Assembly: GCF_002019605.1 (NCBI RefSeq)
Contig: NZ_KV917368.1
Span: 651,809 to 715,808, forward strand
DNA: 64,000 bases
DNA from: Alkalihalobacterium alkalinitrilicum
Lineage (GTDB): Bacteria; Bacillota; Bacilli; Bacillales; Bacillaceae_F
Direction: 5' to 3'
Both the position numbers and the translations under genes were made by a program. Positions 8,565-18,586 of the stretch are shown here, piece after piece; position 1 is the stretch's first letter; every line of letters begins with the position of its first letter. The notes under the pieces were generated by a model. The model made no database searches, had not been told where the DNA came from, and saw only the letters and a list, made by a program, of their open reading frames with translations.

Positions 8565-8929
8565 GATTTTTTTCCTTTCTATGTAAAAAATAGTATTTGT
8601 ATGCTTATCTTAGTAAAAATGATACCGATTTCGGGAATTTTTCGCAACTAACTGAAATGCTATTAGTGTGTTTGATAATAGGGAAGGATTCTGAATCAAA
8701 ACAACGGTATCAATTCGGCAGTCTAAATCGAGATGTTTTCCAAAAAGTAGTGTGCGAACGTACGCCTTCAACTAAGTCATTTCATTTTAAATCATCTATT
8801 CTACCTGTTACGATAAAAACAAATTGTTATTTAATAACTTTTTGTATGGGGGCGCATAAATACGATACAAATCAAACATATCCAAGCTCCATCCAAATAG
8901 TAAATTAAAAAGAAAGAAGTGGATATTCC
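8565..8929. other. Divergent intergenic region
   Basis: It separates the YuiH-like gene (leftward) from the luciferase-like gene (rightward) and must hold both promoters. A 103-codon frame at 8597-8908 has no ribosome site and no recognisable protein features, so it is not called. No riboswitch-like fold was recognised. Confidence 0.4.
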
Positions 8930-9940
8930 ATGCCAATAACTAGACCAACAAAATCCATCAAAGAAATACCCTTTTCCGTCCTTGACCTTGCACCCATCGT
9001 GCAAGGGGGGACACCTAGCCAATCCTTCCAACATTCGATAGAGTTAGCCCAGTTAACGGAAAAACTAGGCTATAAACGGTACTGGTTAGCGGAGCACCAT
9101 AATATGCCTGGCATCGCAAGCTCTGCAACATCCTTAGTAATTGGCCATGTAGCGGCACATACTTCTACTATTCGTGTAGGATCCGGTGGAGTCATGCTTC
9201 CAAACCATTCGCCGCTGGTTATCGCGGAGCAATTCGGAACACTCGAAGCGATGTTTCCAGGCCGAATTGATTTAGGGTTAGGGCGTGCACCAGGAACGGA
9301 CCAACGAACAGCCCATGCCCTTCGTGGGGCAAACTACACCAATGGCGATGATTTCCCAGAACAATTAGAACAACTGCAAGCCTATTTCCAAGGTTCGGAA
9401 GCGGTACGAGCAATCCCTGGTGAAGGAGCAAATATCCCTATTTGGTTGTTAGGTTCTAGTGGGTTTAGTGCCCGATTATCTGCACAACTCGGGATGCCGT
9501 TTGCTTTCGCCAGTCATTTTTCACCTGAAAACACATTACCAGCTCTGGAATTGTATTACGAGAACTTCCAACCGTCGGAGGAGTATAAGGAGCCTTACGC
9601 CATGGTAGCGGTAAATATAATCGCGGCAGATACGGATGAGGAAGCGGAACTATTGGCTACTTCCATCAAACAAAGCTTCCTAAACTTAATGAGGAACACA
9701 CCATCTCAGTTACAGCCACCGGTAAAGAATATGGATGAACTAATGAGCCCGTATGAAAAGGCAGTTTTAGAAAAACAATTAGGTTCCACGATCATCGGAA
9801 GTCCTACTACCGTAAAGAAAAAGCTACAATCTTTCTTAGATGAGACGAAGGCAGATGAGATAATGGTGAGCACTATGGTCTATGACCACAAGGCCCGACT
9901 CTACTCCCACCAACTTGTTGCAGAAATAATTGGATTATAG
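8930..9940 (+). CDS. LLM-class flavin-dependent oxidoreductase (luciferase-like monooxygenase)
   Basis: A 336-residue TIM-barrel monooxygenase, the usual length. Family motifs are [15 protein letters not shown] near residue 54, [44 protein letters not shown] at ~82-125 and [26 protein letters not shown] at ~165-190. It resembles the YhbW-type subfamily. These enzymes use FMNH2 and oxygen to oxidise organic substrates; the substrate here is unknown. AAAGAAAGAAG is a weak ribosome site. Monocistronic. Confidence 0.9.
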   Translation: MPITRPTKSIKEIPFSVLDLAPIVQGGTPSQSFQHSIELAQLTEKLGYKRYWLAEHHNMPGIASSATSLVIGHVAAHTSTIRVGSGGVMLPNHSPLVIAEQFGTLEAMFPGRIDLGLGRAPGTDQRTAHALRGANYTNGDDFPEQLEQLQAYFQGSEAVRAIPGEGANIPIWLLGSSGFSARLSAQLGMPFAFASHFSPENTLPALELYYENFQPSEEYKEPYAMVAVNIIAADTDEEAELLATSIKQSFLNLMRNTPSQLQPPVKNMDELMSPYEKAVLEKQLGSTIIGSPTTVKKKLQSFLDETKADEIMVSTMVYDHKARLYSHQLVAEIIGL

Positions 9941-10230
9941 GAAAAGGCCACTGAAAAAGTGGTCCTCTTCCCATTTTTCAGTGCATTTACTCTAAAATAT
10001 GCACCAGTCCGAAATGCAATGAGATGATCCGTTGCCTGCTCTTAAAAGCTTGATTTGGCGGATTTTTCATATCTTATAATTCAAATTCTGACTTAAATTA
10101 TGAATATGGTAATTTTCTAAGATTACTTCGAACTAGTGTTTCAAATGAACATAAGAATGCATACATGAACATTAAAGAAAAAAAATAGGGTTGGTTTTTA
10201 ATATATAGTTGTTTTATAGGAGGTGCTTTA

Positions 10231-10611
10231 ATGAAAATCCTTGAAAAGGTTATAACAGCAATACTTTCTGGAATAGTGTTGTCATTAGGTTTAGCTTTCT
10301 TGAACGGTTCAATGGAATATTTTATAGTTTACTTGATGTTTTCTTCAGCTATTTTTTTAACTGGTGGTATTCTCTTTTCAATATTTGCCGATGTTATCTT
10401 AAAAAAGATTAAAGCAAACAGGTATCTACTTTCTCTTGTAATATATGGTATTGGTGGGGTTATCGTTAATATTTTCTTTTATATAGTGCTTTATAATGAA
10501 GGGTTTGTAGTTGAAACTCTTAGTATGTTGTTACTTGGTATAGTAGCCGCTTTATTATTTTTACACATATCGCTATTTACCAAGAAGGTTTTAAAGAATG
10601 TGGTTGGTTAA
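10231..10611 (+). CDS. Four-helix membrane protein, possibly UPF0715-like
   Basis: 126 residues, almost entirely four hydrophobic helices (about 7-25, 30-50, 65-90 and 95-115) with short basic loops. TAGGAGGTG precedes the ATG. The size and layout recall the UPF0715 family of B. subtilis, but this is not certain. It is followed by a GTTAACGGGCAG motif of the intergenic series. Confidence 0.6.
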   Translation: MKILEKVITAILSGIVLSLGLAFLNGSMEYFIVYLMFSSAIFLTGGILFSIFADVILKKIKANRYLLSLVIYGIGGVIVNIFFYIVLYNEGFVVETLSMLLLGIVAALLFLHISLFTKKVLKNVVG

Positions 10612-10745
10612 AAGTAATATCGTTGCTAATTGCGTTAACGGGCAGAAAAGTTTATTTTATCAGTTCGACTGGACAGGAATTATTTCACATCAGTAAACAG
10701 TTATAGTAGACTCTGGGTGTTAAGAAGCAGTAGGAGGGGATTAGT

Positions 10746-11263
10746 TTGAAATTTTTTAGTATTATTGCTGTGGGAACCATACTTCTTGTAGGTTGTAACG
10801 GGGATACATCTAGTGAAAAAGAGGTCGATCTACCTTTTAATAGTGAAGAAACTGAAGTTATCGAAGATGAAATAGAAAACGTCGATGAAGTCGTTATGAC
10901 TGAAGAAGATAAAATAAATTTCCTAAACAAGTTCAAGCCTGGACCAGAAGATGAAAAACCGTACAACATTTATGCGTTATACGACTTTCATGTAACTGCT
11001 ACAGATGAAGAGTTGTATTCAGAAGGCGAACGCCAACTTCAAGTAAATAGGAATTTAGATGATGCTATTTACGAAGTCGGTTGGAACAACTTCAATTTCA
11101 ACAACATTCCTTTCACTGGAGCTGCAACAGGCTCTGAGGAAGCTGTAGTATTGGAATTGATGAATTTCCTGCTTTTGTGGTATTAGATGAAGATGGAATT
11201 GCTTATATTACATACGAAGTTGATGATGTCCTTGAATACGTTGGATACGTAGAACCGAACTAA
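10746..11263 (+). pseudogene. Lipoprotein gene with a 3' frameshift
   Basis: A TTG start behind GGAGGGG gives a signal peptide with lipobox (ILLVGC, Cys ~17), then an acidic linker. The frame stops at 11186, but the -1 frame continues meaningfully from about 11140 to 11263 (IGIDEFPAFVVLDEDG, then EVDDVLEYVGYVEPN), so one frameshift near 11133-11160 disrupts the end. The DEFPAFVVLDEDG segment recalls thioredoxin-like folds, which is suggestive only. Confidence 0.6.
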
Positions 11264-11443
11264 AGAATAGACAAATTAGTGACTACTTACCTTAATCTCA
11301 AGAATGTGAAGAAATATCGTAAAACAAAAGGAGCGATTGCTGAACAAGGGTAGTCGCTTTTTCACGAACGGGGCAGAATAGTTTAATAATCATATTCTTT
11401 TTATATATTATTGTTAGTAAAATCTGTTTTGGAGGTTATGTTA

Positions 11444-11827
11444 GTGAAAAGATTACAATTTTCGAGTTTATTAATAGTCTGTTTTATAATAATGACTGCT
11501 TGTTCTTCCGAAAATATTGAGAAAATAACAATTTATGAAATGGAAAATTTTTCAGCCGTTAAAGAAGAAACTGCGACTGATTTTAATATGAAAGAAGAAA
11601 TAGAGGTATTTCAAAAGGCTTTTAATAGTGCAGTTAAGCAATCAGGGATTGTTAATATGGCTGACCCTAATTACAAAGTTAATTTAGGGGAAAAATCATA
11701 TTTTATATGGATTAGTGAAGGTTCAGGTACAATTATGAACACAAAGGATACTCATACTATTTATTCTCTTACTAATAAATCAGCAGAAGAAGTATATGAA
11801 CTAATAGTAAATCGCTATGTTAATTAA
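11444..11827 (+). CDS. YhfM-like lipoprotein
   Basis: A 127-residue predicted lipoprotein with a signal peptide ending in MTAC (lipobox). GGAGG at 11431-11435 is too close to the ATG at 11438 but well spaced for the GTG at 11444, so that start is chosen. The C-terminal part (EVFQKAFNSAVKQSGIVNMADP ... IMNTKDTHTIYSL) resembles the YhfM domain of Bacillus lipoproteins, whose function is unknown. A CACGAACGGGGCAG motif precedes it and an ACTAACGGGGCAA motif follows it. Confidence 0.65.
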   Translation: MKRLQFSSLLIVCFIIMTACSSENIEKITIYEMENFSAVKEETATDFNMKEEIEVFQKAFNSAVKQSGIVNMADPNYKVNLGEKSYFIWISEGSGTIMNTKDTHTIYSLTNKSAEEVYELIVNRYVN

Positions 11828-11946
11828 TTTCACTAACGGGGCAACTTTAACAACTTTAATTAGACACAACAGTAGTGTTGTGATTGTACATAATAGGAAA
11901 ATATTTCAATAAAGAACCATTAAAATTTATGTAAGTAGGTGAAAGA

Positions 11947-12156
11947 GTGGAAAGTGATATTTATATAAAAGATACACCAGCTTTAATCTTTTTCGGGTTG
12001 GTTTTTACTCTCATTTTCGGACTATGGTTAAAACGAAGGACAAAATCGTTTGATTTTAATAATAGAAGCAAATTCTACTTTCTATTTGATAATTATGAAT
12101 TAGTCGGTGGATTACTTATTGGTGTAGGATTATTATTTATTGCTATTTTTCTATAA
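11947..12156 (+). CDS. Small two-helix membrane protein
   Basis: 69 residues from a GTG start (AGGTGAAAG upstream). Two hydrophobic segments (about 12-28 and 50-68) flank a basic, asparagine-rich loop. No family recognised. It is a lone gene followed by a hairpin and a GCGCTAACGAAGCGG motif. Confidence 0.5.
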   Translation: MESDIYIKDTPALIFFGLVFTLIFGLWLKRRTKSFDFNNRSKFYFLFDNYELVGGLLIGVGLLFIAIFL

Positions 12157-12208
12157 AAAATTATTAAATAACCAACCTACTTCTTATTATAGTTAAAAAA
12201 ATTAATAG

Positions 12209-12233
12209 AGGAGTTGTCGTTTCGACAGCTCCT
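12209..12233 (+). terminator. Hairpin with nine-base gap to GCTAACGAAGCGG motif
   Basis: AGGAGTTGTCG pairs with CGACAGCTCCT (one G-T pair) around a TTT loop. No long T-run follows; instead the GCGCTAACGAAGCGG motif begins at 12242. Confidence 0.5.
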
Positions 12234-12344
12234 ATTGCTTATTGCGCTAACGAAGCGGTAATGTTGAATAAGAAACTACTTATTTTTAGTATAGAGATAT
12301 GAGTTTAGGACAGGAGAAAATAAACGATAAGGAGGCAACTTATT

Positions 12345-13076
12345 ATGAAGTACTTATCGCTTGTTATATGTTTGCTGGCAATTGTGGGTATGACCTTATT
12401 TGGTTGTGGTACTAATAATGAGACGAATAACACCGAAGATATTATAGAAGGTGAAGAAATACAGAATACTCTTGATGGGGAAAAGAAAAGTGTGAGTTCT
12501 GATGGGGTTTCCGTGCATAATACTGATGCTAAAAACGATGAGGAAAAGCATTATAGTAGTGAAATAGAGGAAGTAAGAGTTAAGGGAAGGAAAGAACTAG
12601 ATATAGAAAGAATCTTTATACCAGAAATGAAAGAATTTAAAATGGCTAATGCTTTTGTTTCATATAGTGGAAACGAACCGATGACATTGGATGTACAATA
12701 TCATGTGGAGCGAGGAGAAAAACAAAAACAATTTAATAATGAAATCGTTATTGAAGAACATAAAGAAAAGCTTGGGATGAAATATCTTATTCCTCCTTAT
12801 ACAAATAATGGGGATATGCATTTTTGGTTTATTTATAGCAAATTTGATGTTCCAGAAATGATTAACGATGAAAACGATGGCATTGAGGAAGAATGGATAC
12901 AAATAGAGGGAAGTAAAGTGTTGTTTACAAATAATGGTACTGATTATAGATTTTACTTAGATGATGAAAAAGGTCATTATATGTTCGGATACACTATTGA
13001 CCATTATTCTAAAGATGAAGCCAAAGATATAACGAGTAACTTTATCGAAAAAATCAAAACAGGGGAATATAAATAA
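12345..13076 (+). CDS. Hypothetical lipoprotein
   Basis: 243 residues. A signal peptide ends in the lipobox LFGC (Cys ~21), followed by an asparagine/glutamate-rich linker to about residue 85 and a globular domain (about 90-243) with several beta-strand-like stretches (MTLDVQYHVERG, MHFWFIYSKF, YRFYLDDEKGHYMFGYTID). AAGGAGG precedes the ATG. It probably sits on the outer face of the membrane. No known family is recognised. Confidence 0.6.
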   Translation: MKYLSLVICLLAIVGMTLFGCGTNNETNNTEDIIEGEEIQNTLDGEKKSVSSDGVSVHNTDAKNDEEKHYSSEIEEVRVKGRKELDIERIFIPEMKEFKMANAFVSYSGNEPMTLDVQYHVERGEKQKQFNNEIVIEEHKEKLGMKYLIPPYTNNGDMHFWFIYSKFDVPEMINDENDGIEEEWIQIEGSKVLFTNNGTDYRFYLDDEKGHYMFGYTIDHYSKDEAKDITSNFIEKIKTGEYK

Positions 13077-13108
13077 GCATGATAGTATTCATTATTAAAT
13101 CAACGGGT

Positions 13109-13206
13109 AGCGTTTCTGAAATAAACAGGGACGCATTTTCTTTTTGTGACTCACTGAAGGAAATTAATGTTAAAATCTAATAACCATTATTTAAGTAACT
13201 TAGCAG
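13109..13206 (+). repeat. 97-bp direct repeat, copy 1
   Basis: It runs from GCGTTTCTGAAATAAACAGGG (hairpin with GACGC) through GGAAATTAATGTTAAAATC to AAGTAACTTAGCAG. A nearly identical copy lies at 22590-22687 and shorter relatives lie near 21790 and 24246. Confidence 0.75.
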
Positions 13207-13225
13207 TGTTGTACTTAAAGTAACT

Positions 13226-13396
13226 GATATGATTACAATTGATAGTGAAATACAAGAACTTGCTGTTGATGTTTCTCCAGAAGATCTCAATGAAAGATTA
13301 AAGGATTGGAGTCCTCCAGAGCAAAGTTTAAGGGAAATCTTAGCTAAGTATGCTCGGTCAGTTTCATCAGCTTCAAAAGGAGCAATAACCGATTAA
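13226..13396 (+). pseudogene. ilvD: 3' fragment of ilvD (duplicate)
   Basis: The last ~56 codons of dihydroxy-acid dehydratase, ending GAITD, nearly identical to 39226-39393. The start and all cluster-binding cysteines are missing, so it cannot be functional. Confidence 0.85.
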
Positions 13397-13747
13397 TAAT
13401 AAGCAAGCAGATATAAGCGGGTAGAAAAAGAACCTACCGCTATCGAAATGACCCCATATGAGGAATGAAGAAATAAAATTCTAGCGAGCTTTTATGCTCG
13501 CTTTTTCTACTATAGATCAAAATGTTTGAATTTAGATAATATTCATGCAATTCCTAAAAAAACAGGTAGTTAGAACATGCTATGACAGATTAAATGACCT
13601 ATTTTCGCGTTCAAATTAACGATCTGTTTAATTGTGTGCTAGCTCATGTTATAATGATAAACTTAGGATAATTACGACTTTTGCTCATAATTGAACGGAT
13701 GCTAAGATAAGCTTCCGCCTAGAGATAAATTACAGAGGTGTGAGAGA

Positions 13748-13957
13748 ATGAATAAACGATGGACAATCGGTAAAATTAAAGAATTTGTTGAGAACAATTC
13801 GGAAAGCAAGTTGCTAACGACGGAATATCTCGGTTTTTCTCAAAAGTTACTATTTAAATGTGCATGTGGTAGCAATTTTGAAAAAACATTTACTAAATTT
13901 AAAAATAATAACCAACGTAAATGTGACGTGTGCCAACCAATAAAAGCGTCACGCTAA
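13748..13957 (+). CDS. Small zinc-ribbon protein (copy 1)
   Basis: 69 residues, identical in sequence to the protein at 39788. It has an N-terminal helical WTIGKIKEFVE segment and a zinc-binding pair CAC (about residues 39-41) plus CDVC (about 59-62). Short domains of this kind are known as repeats in longer phage- or intron-associated proteins, so this may be a detached domain. Here the start is ATG; copy 2 has TTG. GAGGTGTGAGAG precedes it. No catalytic domain is present. Confidence 0.6.
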   Translation: MNKRWTIGKIKEFVENNSESKLLTTEYLGFSQKLLFKCACGSNFEKTFTKFKNNNQRKCDVCQPIKASR

Positions 13958-14164
13958 ACGTATAAAGAAATTTATATATGTTATAGAAGAAGTAGGCTCA
14001 ATAGAAACACTCGAATGATCCTGTGAATTTGATATTCATTTTTATATGATAAATTAGATTGGATTTTGGTGGGTGTATAGTTTTATCCGAATTAATAAAA
14101 ATGAATCTAACAAAAGCCGAGCAGCTCTCGTTAGATTCATTTCAATTATGATATATCACTATCC

Positions 14165-14334
14165 CTATCTCATAAACTTCTCAAGAAATCTTGTTGGATA
14201 CTCACTAGGAAGTTTACTTATTTCATCTAGTTTATTCCATTGTTTTTCACTTATGCTCCAGCCAACACTTCCCATATTTTCTTCAAATTGTTCTAGACTA
14301 CTCGCACCAAAAAAGGGATGTAATTTCTTCTTTG
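14165..14334 (-). pseudogene. 3' fragment of an aldo-keto reductase gene (duplicate)
   Basis: It encodes only the C-terminal tail (ending FLEKFMR) matching 40252-40423. It has a small deletion in the ACCAAAAA..GGGATG stretch that shifts the frame. Homology stops abruptly after CTTCTTTG at 14334, where unrelated sequence begins. Confidence 0.8.
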
Positions 14335-14534
14335 GAATAACCCTCTAAAGAGACGATTGCTTTCAAAGTGGTCGTCTCGTCGCATTTGACTAAATACTGC
14401 GTAGCAAGAGTCTTAACTTTTAAATGGCTTTGTGAAAGAATGTCATTAAGCAAACGAAGCAGTATTTTTGAATAAGACTAGTACAAGAAGATCGTCAATG
14501 TAGACAAATAGATACCGAAATCCCAATGAAAGAG

Positions 14535-14568
14535 GGAAGGCATTGTCTGTTAAACTGCCTTCCTTTTT
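14535..14568 (+). terminator. Hairpin terminator with no intact upstream gene
   Basis: GGAAGGCA pairs with TGCCTTCC and is followed by TTTTT. It follows an AAGCAAACGAAGCAG motif and no gene, consistent with gene loss. The rest of 14335-14635 holds only an AGACGAT...GTCGTCT hairpin similar to that at 43941. Confidence 0.5.
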
Positions 14569-14635
14569 CCTTTGGGGACTAATTGTTTTTTTACTGAGAA
14601 AAATCCGTTTTACTTAAATAATTTGCTCAAATTAA

Positions 14636-15526
14636 TTAGTTACTGGGCATAAACTTTTTCTCGGACTGCTTCACACTAAGTACGGTAATCGTAACTAGGA
14701 TGAGCACCATTCCAAGAAGTTGAATGATAGTCAAATGATCTCCGATAAGCAGAACGCCAAATAATGAAGCTGTCACCGGCTCTACCATTGCGACCATCGA
14801 AGCAGTTGTTAGGGCAGTCCATCGAATGCCAATCAAATAAAAAATAAATGAAATTCCAGCACCCACGATCCCTAATAGAAGAAACCATCCTATGTCGCTT
14901 GACATCAACACACTAGCTGCTTCATCTTTGTCCGTAAAAAGAAAAAGGATGAGACAAAGTGAAAAAAAAGCGATAGTTAAGGTGGTCTGCGGCTTTTCGA
15001 TAGAAGAGGCATTTTTAAACCCGAATATAAATAAAGCATAGGCAAGTCCAGAAGCAAGCCCCGCTATCGTCCCTAGAAAACTTACTGACATCGATTCAGT
15101 ATTGTAGGCACCTGTAAGCAGGATAATCCCAATAAGTACACCAGAAATGCATCCCCATTTAAACCAAGTCGAACGTTCTATTCGTAATAAAAAGGAGATT
15201 AAAAGGACGAACAAAGGTGCGGTGTACATTAAAGTAGCGGCAACAGCAATGCTTGAGGCTTGGATACTTACAAAATAAAAAGTGAAATTTCCAGCAACAC
15301 CAAAACCCGCCAAGAGGGACCATATGTATAACCGAGTAGAGAAGATCCAATTTTGTCTAAAGCCAAAGAGAAACCACGCGAAAAAACATATAAATCCAAC
15401 AGCCCCTCGGTAAAGTGAGATCACAATAGGATCCCAGCCCTTGTTCATTAAAATAGTGGCAATTCCCCCACTAAAGCCCCAGCATATAGCGGCTAGCATA
15501 ACCAAGCCTACACCTGAAAATCTCAT
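14636..15526 (-). CDS. EamA/DMT-family transporter
   Basis: 296 residues with ten predicted membrane segments in two EamA repeats (about 5-140 and 150-285). Family features are LAAICWGFSGG near the start, the PLFVLLISF segment and a C-terminal EPVTASLFGVLLIGDHLT motif. AGGAGGT precedes the ATG. Intact, unlike the paralogue at 5067. It stands alone; substrate unknown. Confidence 0.85.
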   Translation of the reverse strand: MRFSGVGLVMLAAICWGFSGGIATILMNKGWDPIVISLYRGAVGFICFFAWFLFGFRQNWIFSTRLYIWSLLAGFGVAGNFTFYFVSIQASSIAVAATLMYTAPLFVLLISFLLRIERSTWFKWGCISGVLIGIILLTGAYNTESMSVSFLGTIAGLASGLAYALFIFGFKNASSIEKPQTTLTIAFFSLCLILFLFTDKDEAASVLMSSDIGWFLLLGIVGAGISFIFYLIGIRWTALTTASMVAMVEPVTASLFGVLLIGDHLTIIQLLGMVLILVTITVLSVKQSEKKFMPSN

Positions 15527-16386
15527 CGTGTACCTCCTAAAGATAAGTAAGGGTACGAATTTTGATCTAAAAATTTTATTTTATATTGGATACATTATTT
15601 TAGTAATTAGGGGTTTATGCTTAATCATTAAAGTTATTAAAAATAAGTTCAATTAACTTTAGTTTTCTTATTGCATTAAAGGGGACTTATTTTAAAGAAG
15701 ACAACAAACAAAAACAAATTGGTTTGCAGCGTAGTACAAATGTACTGCGCATTCAAACAACATCTATTTGTATTAATAGTCTTAACATTCATAATGAAGG
15801 CCTTTGAACTATGGGCACAAAAGAAGGTTAAAAGACCCAGAACCAATCTTAATCAATGTTGGTAGTTTAACTGATCAGAATAAAAAAGGGACCTATCAAT
15901 TAAATCCTAAAAAGTGGGTGGAAGAATTAAGTCGCAAAAATTAATTAACCGAATATGGTGTCACAACAATTGTAAAATATTAGGTGGATAACAATCATAA
16001 GGTAATCTCTTTTGTGACTTTAACAGATATACATCTTCCACTAAAAGGTGCTCAGTGGGATTACTATTTTCCATATATGATCATGTTAGAGGAACAGTTT
16101 AATTAGCTATGGACATCGCAATTAAACGTTGATGACGATCATTACGCTTATTTCATTCACTGCGAGCCTAAATATGCGTTTTGGGACTCTTCATTTTCAG
16201 TTAGATTGACTGCTTTTATAATAGCATCATACAGTTTTTATATCGAGCAAATAGCTAGAACCATGCGTTCCCGCGAGAGAAGAAATAGAATAGAAACAAA
16301 GTGCATTCCTTGTTTCATTTGAAACCTTTTGTCAATTAAACACGTATTTGTATATGAATCTATAAAAATAGAAAGGGGTCGAGAAT
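15527..16386. other. 860-bp gene graveyard
   Basis: No intact gene. At 15775-15820 there is a decayed copy of part of the 7177 membrane gene (GTCTTAACATTCATAATGA shared). At 15831-15944 a 37-codon frame ends EELSRKN with a plausible protein look. Further stretches near 16000-16300 read like degraded coding DNA in more than one frame. AGAAAGGGGTCGAG at the right end is the ribosome site of the next gene. Confidence 0.5.
15831..15944 (+). pseudogene. 3' fragment of an unidentified gene
   Basis: The 37 codons read DPEPILINVGSLTDQNKKG then QLNPKKWVEELSRKN and a stop. There is no start or upstream coding sequence. Confidence 0.35.
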
Positions 16387-17313
16387 GTGGAAGCGATGAT
16401 TTCAGTGAACAAGATCGGAAAATATTTTAAGGACAAGAAAGTTCTTCATGAAATTTCGTTTGATGTACATAAAGGAGAGATTATGGCGATCCTTGGGCCA
16501 AATGGTGCAGGAAAATCAACGACGATTCGAAATATTATGGGGATTATGTATCCAGATGAGGGGGATATTTCCTTTCGACAGCATCAGGGTATTCCACGGA
16601 ATAAAATTGGTTATTTACCTGAAGAACGTGGATTATATAAAAATGTAAAGGTCATGGATATCCTTTTATATTTGGCCGACCTGAAAGATTATCCAGTAAA
16701 AAAAGCCAAGCAGCGCGCATTAGAATACTTAAAAAAATTTGATCTTGAAGGAAAAGAGAATGTGTTAGTAGAAGAGCTTTCAAAAGGGATGGGGCAAAAG
16801 GTACAATTTATTGCTTCGATCCTTCATGAGCCTGAACTATTAATTTTAGATGAACCATTTTCAGGGTTAGACCCAGTAAGTCAGGAGTTATTTAAAGACG
16901 AAATTCGTCAATTAGCGAAACAAGGAACAGCGATTTTATTATCATCCCATCAAATGAATTTAGTAGAAGAAATGGCCGATCGGTTGTTTATGATTTATAA
17001 AGGGCAAAAAGTCATCTATGGCACGATGGATGAGGTGAAAATGGAGTATGCCAACTTTAAATGTACGATTAGAGGTCATAATGAGCGCTCGGTGTTAGAA
17101 GGGCTACCAGATGTGGAACGGATTAAGCAAAGTGATAATACGTCGATTCTCTATTTATCTAAACGTGTTCATCCAGCAACGTGGCTAAAAAGCTTACCCG
17201 ATGATGTGTCTATTCAAGAATTAGTCTTTGATCGAATCACACTTCATGAAATATTTATTGATGTGGCAAATGGAAAAAATTTAATGATGGAGGCAGGTGA
17301 GGTGGATGCATAA
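16387..17313 (+). CDS. ABC transporter ATP-binding protein (YhaQ-like)
   Basis: 308 residues. It has Walker A GPNGAGKST (~37-45), the signature region LSKGMGQKVQF (~136), Walker B LLILDEPFSGLDP (~155) and the switch histidine in LLSSHQMN (~187). It also has a C-terminal extension of about 90 residues like that of Na+/drug exporters of the NatA/YhaQ type. The start is GTG behind GAAAGGGG; an ATG three codons on is possible. It overlaps the permease gene by 17 bp, so the two are translationally coupled and should form a type-2 exporter. Confidence 0.9.
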   Translation: MEAMISVNKIGKYFKDKKVLHEISFDVHKGEIMAILGPNGAGKSTTIRNIMGIMYPDEGDISFRQHQGIPRNKIGYLPEERGLYKNVKVMDILLYLADLKDYPVKKAKQRALEYLKKFDLEGKENVLVEELSKGMGQKVQFIASILHEPELLILDEPFSGLDPVSQELFKDEIRQLAKQGTAILLSSHQMNLVEEMADRLFMIYKGQKVIYGTMDEVKMEYANFKCTIRGHNERSVLEGLPDVERIKQSDNTSILYLSKRVHPATWLKSLPDDVSIQELVFDRITLHEIFIDVANGKNLMMEAGEVDA

Positions 17314-18553
17314 CACGTGGAAGGTTGCTAGATGGGAGATTAAAAGAAATATGAAAAATAAAACCTATTTAATTGGGTTATTATCTACTCCGATTATTTT
17401 TATTGCCTTTATGTTTTTAGGTAGCTTGTTTGGTAGTTCAAGTACATATGATGAAAGAATGACTCACGTTTTGGTCAATGATCAAGTAGGAATTTTCACT
17501 GAACTAGAAGCAGCAGCAAATGAAAGTGATTTAAATTGGGACATGGCTCAGACGGACGTGACAGAAGCAGAGGTGTTAGCGGAATTAACCACTAAAGAAG
17601 ACACGGCCTTTTTATTTATTAATGAACGAGGAATCAATGAAGGTTTGGTTTCTGTTTATACGAGTGAAGAAATCGATGTATTCTTTCATAATCAGCTTCA
17701 AGTTTTAGCAGCGCCAATTCAAGCAATGCAATTGCAAAAGCTTGATTTGTCTGTAGAAGAGTTAGCACCTTTTTTACGTGGTGTTACATTTATGGATGAA
17801 ACGATTGCGGAAGAAGAAATCGGAGCAACGGAAGGCGAAGAACTAGAAGCCTCAGATAGTGGGAATTTCATTGAACGGCTCGTGCCTGGAGCATTTGCTG
17901 GATTTATCATGATTTCCATTGTATTTACGGGTATGGCGATTTTCCAAAGTGCCTCACAGGAGAAGAAGGATAAACTGGCAGAAATTATTTTATCCTCTAT
18001 AACACCTTCTGAATTAATGCAAGGAAAAATTGTCGGCTATTTTGTCTTAGGTGTGATTCAGTCAATCGTTTCGATTATTATTGTCCTACCATTCTTAATA
18101 GGAAGATATGATTTACCAATAATAGAATATTTATTCGTACCAGAATTAGTGGTGTTACTTACGATTTCGGTCCTTGGCTTCTTGTTATTTGCGGCCATTT
18201 TTGTAGGAATTGGAGCGACGATGGAAGACATTGGGACAGCTGGGAATTTCCAAGGGATGGTTATGATGCTGCCATTTTCACCAGCGATCTTTATTGCTCC
18301 GATTCTAAATGACCCGAGTGGCTTATTTGCTCAAATTGGTAGCTACATTCCTTTTACTAGCCCTGGGGTGCTAATTCTGCGCCTGACTTTATTAGAAGAG
18401 TGGCCATGGATGGAAGTAATCATCGCCATCGCAATTTTAATTTTGAGTGTTTGGTTTTTTATGAAGCTAGCAGGAAAAATCTTCAAGGTCGGTATTTTAT
18501 TGTACGGGAAAAACGCAACACCAGGCGAAATTATTAAATGGCTGCGCGTGTAG
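17297..18553 (+). CDS. ABC-2-type permease (YhaP-like)
   Basis: 418 residues, close to the length of B. subtilis YhaP. One N-terminal membrane helix (~22-45), an extracellular domain of about 150 residues rich in Glu, then five further helices (~195-400). The motif SQEKKDKLAEIILSSITPSELMQGKIVGYF is typical of NatB/YhaP permeases. Start GTG at 17297 or ATG at 17306; the ribosome site lies inside the upstream gene. It works with the preceding ATPase, probably exporting ions or a toxic compound. Confidence 0.88.
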   Translation: MRWMHNTWKVARWEIKRNMKNKTYLIGLLSTPIIFIAFMFLGSLFGSSSTYDERMTHVLVNDQVGIFTELEAAANESDLNWDMAQTDVTEAEVLAELTTKEDTAFLFINERGINEGLVSVYTSEEIDVFFHNQLQVLAAPIQAMQLQKLDLSVEELAPFLRGVTFMDETIAEEEIGATEGEELEASDSGNFIERLVPGAFAGFIMISIVFTGMAIFQSASQEKKDKLAEIILSSITPSELMQGKIVGYFVLGVIQSIVSIIIVLPFLIGRYDLPIIEYLFVPELVVLLTISVLGFLLFAAIFVGIGATMEDIGTAGNFQGMVMMLPFSPAIFIAPILNDPSGLFAQIGSYIPFTSPGVLILRLTLLEEWPWMEVIIAIAILILSVWFFMKLAGKIFKVGILLYGKNATPGEIIKWLRV

Positions 18554-18586
18554 TGTTAAATAATAGCTTCAAAGCGATGAGGAAAA

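Larger units (their letters stand above)
13226..14334 (+). repeat. Direct duplication of the ilvD-3'/zinc-ribbon/aldo-keto reductase-3' segment (derived copy)
   Basis: This stretch matches 39222-40423 almost base for base, in the same orientation and about 26 kb apart. It includes the terminator AGCGAGC...GCTCGCT at 13493. It lacks two short inserts present in the other copy (near 39540-39578 and 40003-40080). Both ends break inside genes, so this is the derived copy. Confidence 0.9.

Noticed and set aside
8597-8908. 103-codon frame in the divergent region between the YuiH-like and luciferase-like genes
   Set aside because: No ribosome site, no protein motif, and it occupies the only space available for two promoters.
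14073-14348. 91-codon plus-strand frame over the duplicated reductase fragment (also at 40235)
   Set aside because: It is the antisense of the aldo-keto reductase tail and recurs only because the region is duplicated.
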